The position numbers and the translations under genes were made by a program. Shown piece after piece: positions 24,456 through 25,450 of a DNA stretch of 25,450 bases. The stretch lies in NCBI GenBank assembly GCA_030146705.1, contig JASLBE010000033.1:1-25450 (forward strand). The letters run 5' to 3'. The notes beneath the pieces are model-generated. The model searched no databases. It was not told the origin of the DNA and saw nothing but the letters and a program-made list of their open reading frames with translations. Source of the DNA: Tissierellales bacterium (GTDB taxonomy: Bacteria; Bacillota; Clostridia; Tissierellales; Tissierellaceae). Numbering within the stretch: position 1 is the stretch's first letter; each line of letters starts with the position of its first letter.

Positions 24456-24488
24456 TTTAGGAAGTCGTCTTTTGACGACTTCTCTAAA
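24456..24488 (+). other. Intergenic hairpin between eutM and eutT
   Basis: GAAGTCGTC/GACGACTTC (24461-24469, 24474-24482) with a TTTT loop is extended by TTTAG/CTAAA across a one-base bulge, giving 14 pairs. No U-tract follows, so it is probably not an efficient terminator. A role as mRNA 3'-end stabiliser or processing site is inferred. Confidence 0.7.
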
Positions 24489-24509
24489 TCTTAAGAAGGG
24501 TGTGAGTAG

Positions 24510-25250
24510 ATGAAGGTTTTAACAGAAGAAATATTAAGAGATAATTTCAAGAAAAAGCCTTTAGAGGAAGTAATAATTTCAAAAAATACAATTATTACAC
24601 CTTCAGCTAAAGAATATATAGGTAGCCAAAAAATAAAAGTCTTGTATGAAGAGGACCTAAAAGACCTGGAAGAAAAAGAAAAGGATACAAGCAGTAATAG
24701 TAAACCAGCCTATGTGTCTTATTATTCTAATAAGGTGTATGGGGAAAAGCCAGAATATATGACCCATTTATTTGGAAATAAACTAGTATACAAGGACAAT
24801 AAAAGGATAAAGTTTAGAGGGAAGCTAGATAGCTTTCAAGCTAAAATACTATTGGTTCAAAGTATAGTTAAAAGAGATGGTAAGGAAGGACTAGTCAAGG
24901 ATTTAGAAGAAATTTTGAAGCTGACAAGGAAAGTTTTAAAGGCAGAAGTTACTGGTGAAGACTTAGTTATAAACAATATTTTAGGTTATTCTGAGTCAGA
25001 AATTAGGGATATATCCCACCAGCCTGAAAAATATTTTGGATTAGACCATATTTTGCCAAGTTCAGATATGGACTATGGTTTACTTTTAATAAATGAACTA
25101 AGGACTTTTTCTAGGGAGCTTGAAATATTAGGGATAGAGGCTTTTAAAATAGAAGATGGTTATTTAAGGGAAGACATTTTAACAATATTAAATAGATTAA
25201 GTAGTTGTATTTATATAATAATGTATAGGTATTTAAAATCTGAATACTAG
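24510..25250 (+). CDS. eutT: Cobalamin adenosyltransferase EutT (cysteine-free type)
   Basis: This 246-aa enzyme would transfer adenosyl from ATP to cob(I)alamin, supplying adenosylcobalamin to EutBC. The family is recognised from the N-terminal LTEEILRDNF and ITPSAKEYI segments, the PEYMTHLFGNKLV region (about 78-90) and HILPSSDMDYGLLLINELRTFSRELE near the C-terminus. After the histidine of MTHL there is no HX11CCX2C motif, the metal-binding signature of Salmonella EutT. The protein thus fits the second EutT class, described from Listeria as lacking that motif. The start ATG follows a GGGTGTGAG site. The ribosome-binding site of the next gene overlaps its stop codon. Confidence 0.9.
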   Translation: MKVLTEEILRDNFKKKPLEEVIISKNTIITPSAKEYIGSQKIKVLYEEDLKDLEEKEKDTSSNSKPAYVSYYSNKVYGEKPEYMTHLFGNKLVYKDNKRIKFRGKLDSFQAKILLVQSIVKRDGKEGLVKDLEEILKLTRKVLKAEVTGEDLVINNILGYSESEIRDISHQPEKYFGLDHILPSSDMDYGLLLINELRTFSRELEILGIEAFKIEDGYLREDILTILNRLSSCIYIIMYRYLKSEY

Positions 25251-25261
25251 GAGGTGCTTAG

Positions 25262-25450
25262 GTGGATCATAAAGATTTAGAAGCCATAGTGCAAGAGGTT
25301 ATAGAGATGGCAAAACTGAAAATGGAAGATGGGAATAAGGAAGACAGGTCAATAATGATAGAGGCATCTGGTAGACATATGCACCTATCTAGAGAGGATA
25401 TAGATGTCTTATTTGGCAAGGGTTATGAGCTAAGTAAAAAGAAAGATTTA
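25262..25450 (+). CDS. pduL: Phosphotransacylase PduL/EutD-like, 5' part only
   Basis: The first 63 codons of a gene run off the window. The start is GTG, preceded by a strong AGGAGGTG. Residues 2-20 (DHKDLEAIVQEVIEMAKLK) form an amphipathic helix like the one on EutC, an apparent encapsulation peptide. A short charged linker leads to IMIEASGRHMHLSREDID and LFGKGYELSKKK. The HxH pair (H39, H41) matches zinc ligands of PduL-type phosphotransacylases. These swap CoA of acetyl-CoA for phosphate, recycling CoA in the compartment and yielding acetyl phosphate. The absence of the rest of the protein limits certainty only slightly. Confidence 0.88.
   Translation, partial: MDHKDLEAIVQEVIEMAKLKMEDGNKEDRSIMIEASGRHMHLSREDIDVLFGKGYELSKKKDL

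Noticed and set aside
1..25450. CRISPR arrays, tRNA or rRNA genes, insertion sequences, prophage genes
   Set aside because: No regularly spaced repeats, cloverleaf sequences, transposase or phage genes, or terminal inverted repeats with target duplications were seen.

Overview
The window looks like the chromosome of a low-GC, Gram-positive anaerobe. It is AT-rich, ribosome-binding sites are strong AGGAGG types, promoters are sigma-A-like (several with an extended TGn -10), ATA and AGG codons are very common, and TTG and GTG starts are used. The gene content (lipoate salvage, a BFD-type iron-sulfur oxidoreductase, a Firmicutes-type eut cluster) fits a clostridial or Tissierellia-type fermenter. 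The genus cannot be named from the sequence alone.

Left part (1-14622) is ordinary housekeeping and accessory DNA in short units. It holds a magnesium P-type ATPase (mgtA), a CmpB-family membrane protein, a DbpA-type DEAD-box RNA helicase and a small membrane protein. These converge on a large membrane protein with an alkaline-phosphatase-like domain. Next come an unrecognised protein with degenerate GTPase-like motifs, a MarR regulator converging on an OsmC-type peroxidase, and a dihydrolipoamide dehydrogenase with its own lipoyl domain followed by lipoate-protein ligase. A GNAT acetyltransferase and an FAD oxidoreductase with a BFD-type cysteine domain end this part. Three convergent gene pairs each share one compact bidirectional terminator.

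Right part (14688 to the end) is an ethanolamine-utilisation microcompartment operon: eutS-eutP-eutV-eutW-eutA-eutB-eutC-eutL-(BMC shell protein with C-terminal extension)-eutE-eutM-eutT-pduL, all on the plus strand and running off the window. EutBC splits ethanolamine to acetaldehyde and ammonia using adenosylcobalamin. EutA reactivates the enzyme and EutT makes the cofactor. EutE converts acetaldehyde to acetyl-CoA and PduL would convert that to acetyl phosphate. EutS, EutL, EutM and the extended BMC protein form the shell. EutW (sensor kinase) and EutV (ANTAR response regulator) control transcript elongation.

The clearest regulatory signal is two RNA leaders, one before eutS and one before eutA. 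Each has tandem hairpins with six-base loops, and the second hairpin shares bases with an intrinsic terminator. This is the architecture bound by phosphorylated ANTAR proteins such as EutV. The two leaders differ in a consistent way: both loops start with G in the first leader and with A in the second. Other points of interest are a SAP/Rho_N-like domain fused to a shell protein, encapsulation-peptide-like helices on EutC, EutE and PduL, and an EutT without the cysteine metal motif. I found no evidence of a wholly new system. The eut locus is a recognisable known type with some unusual details.
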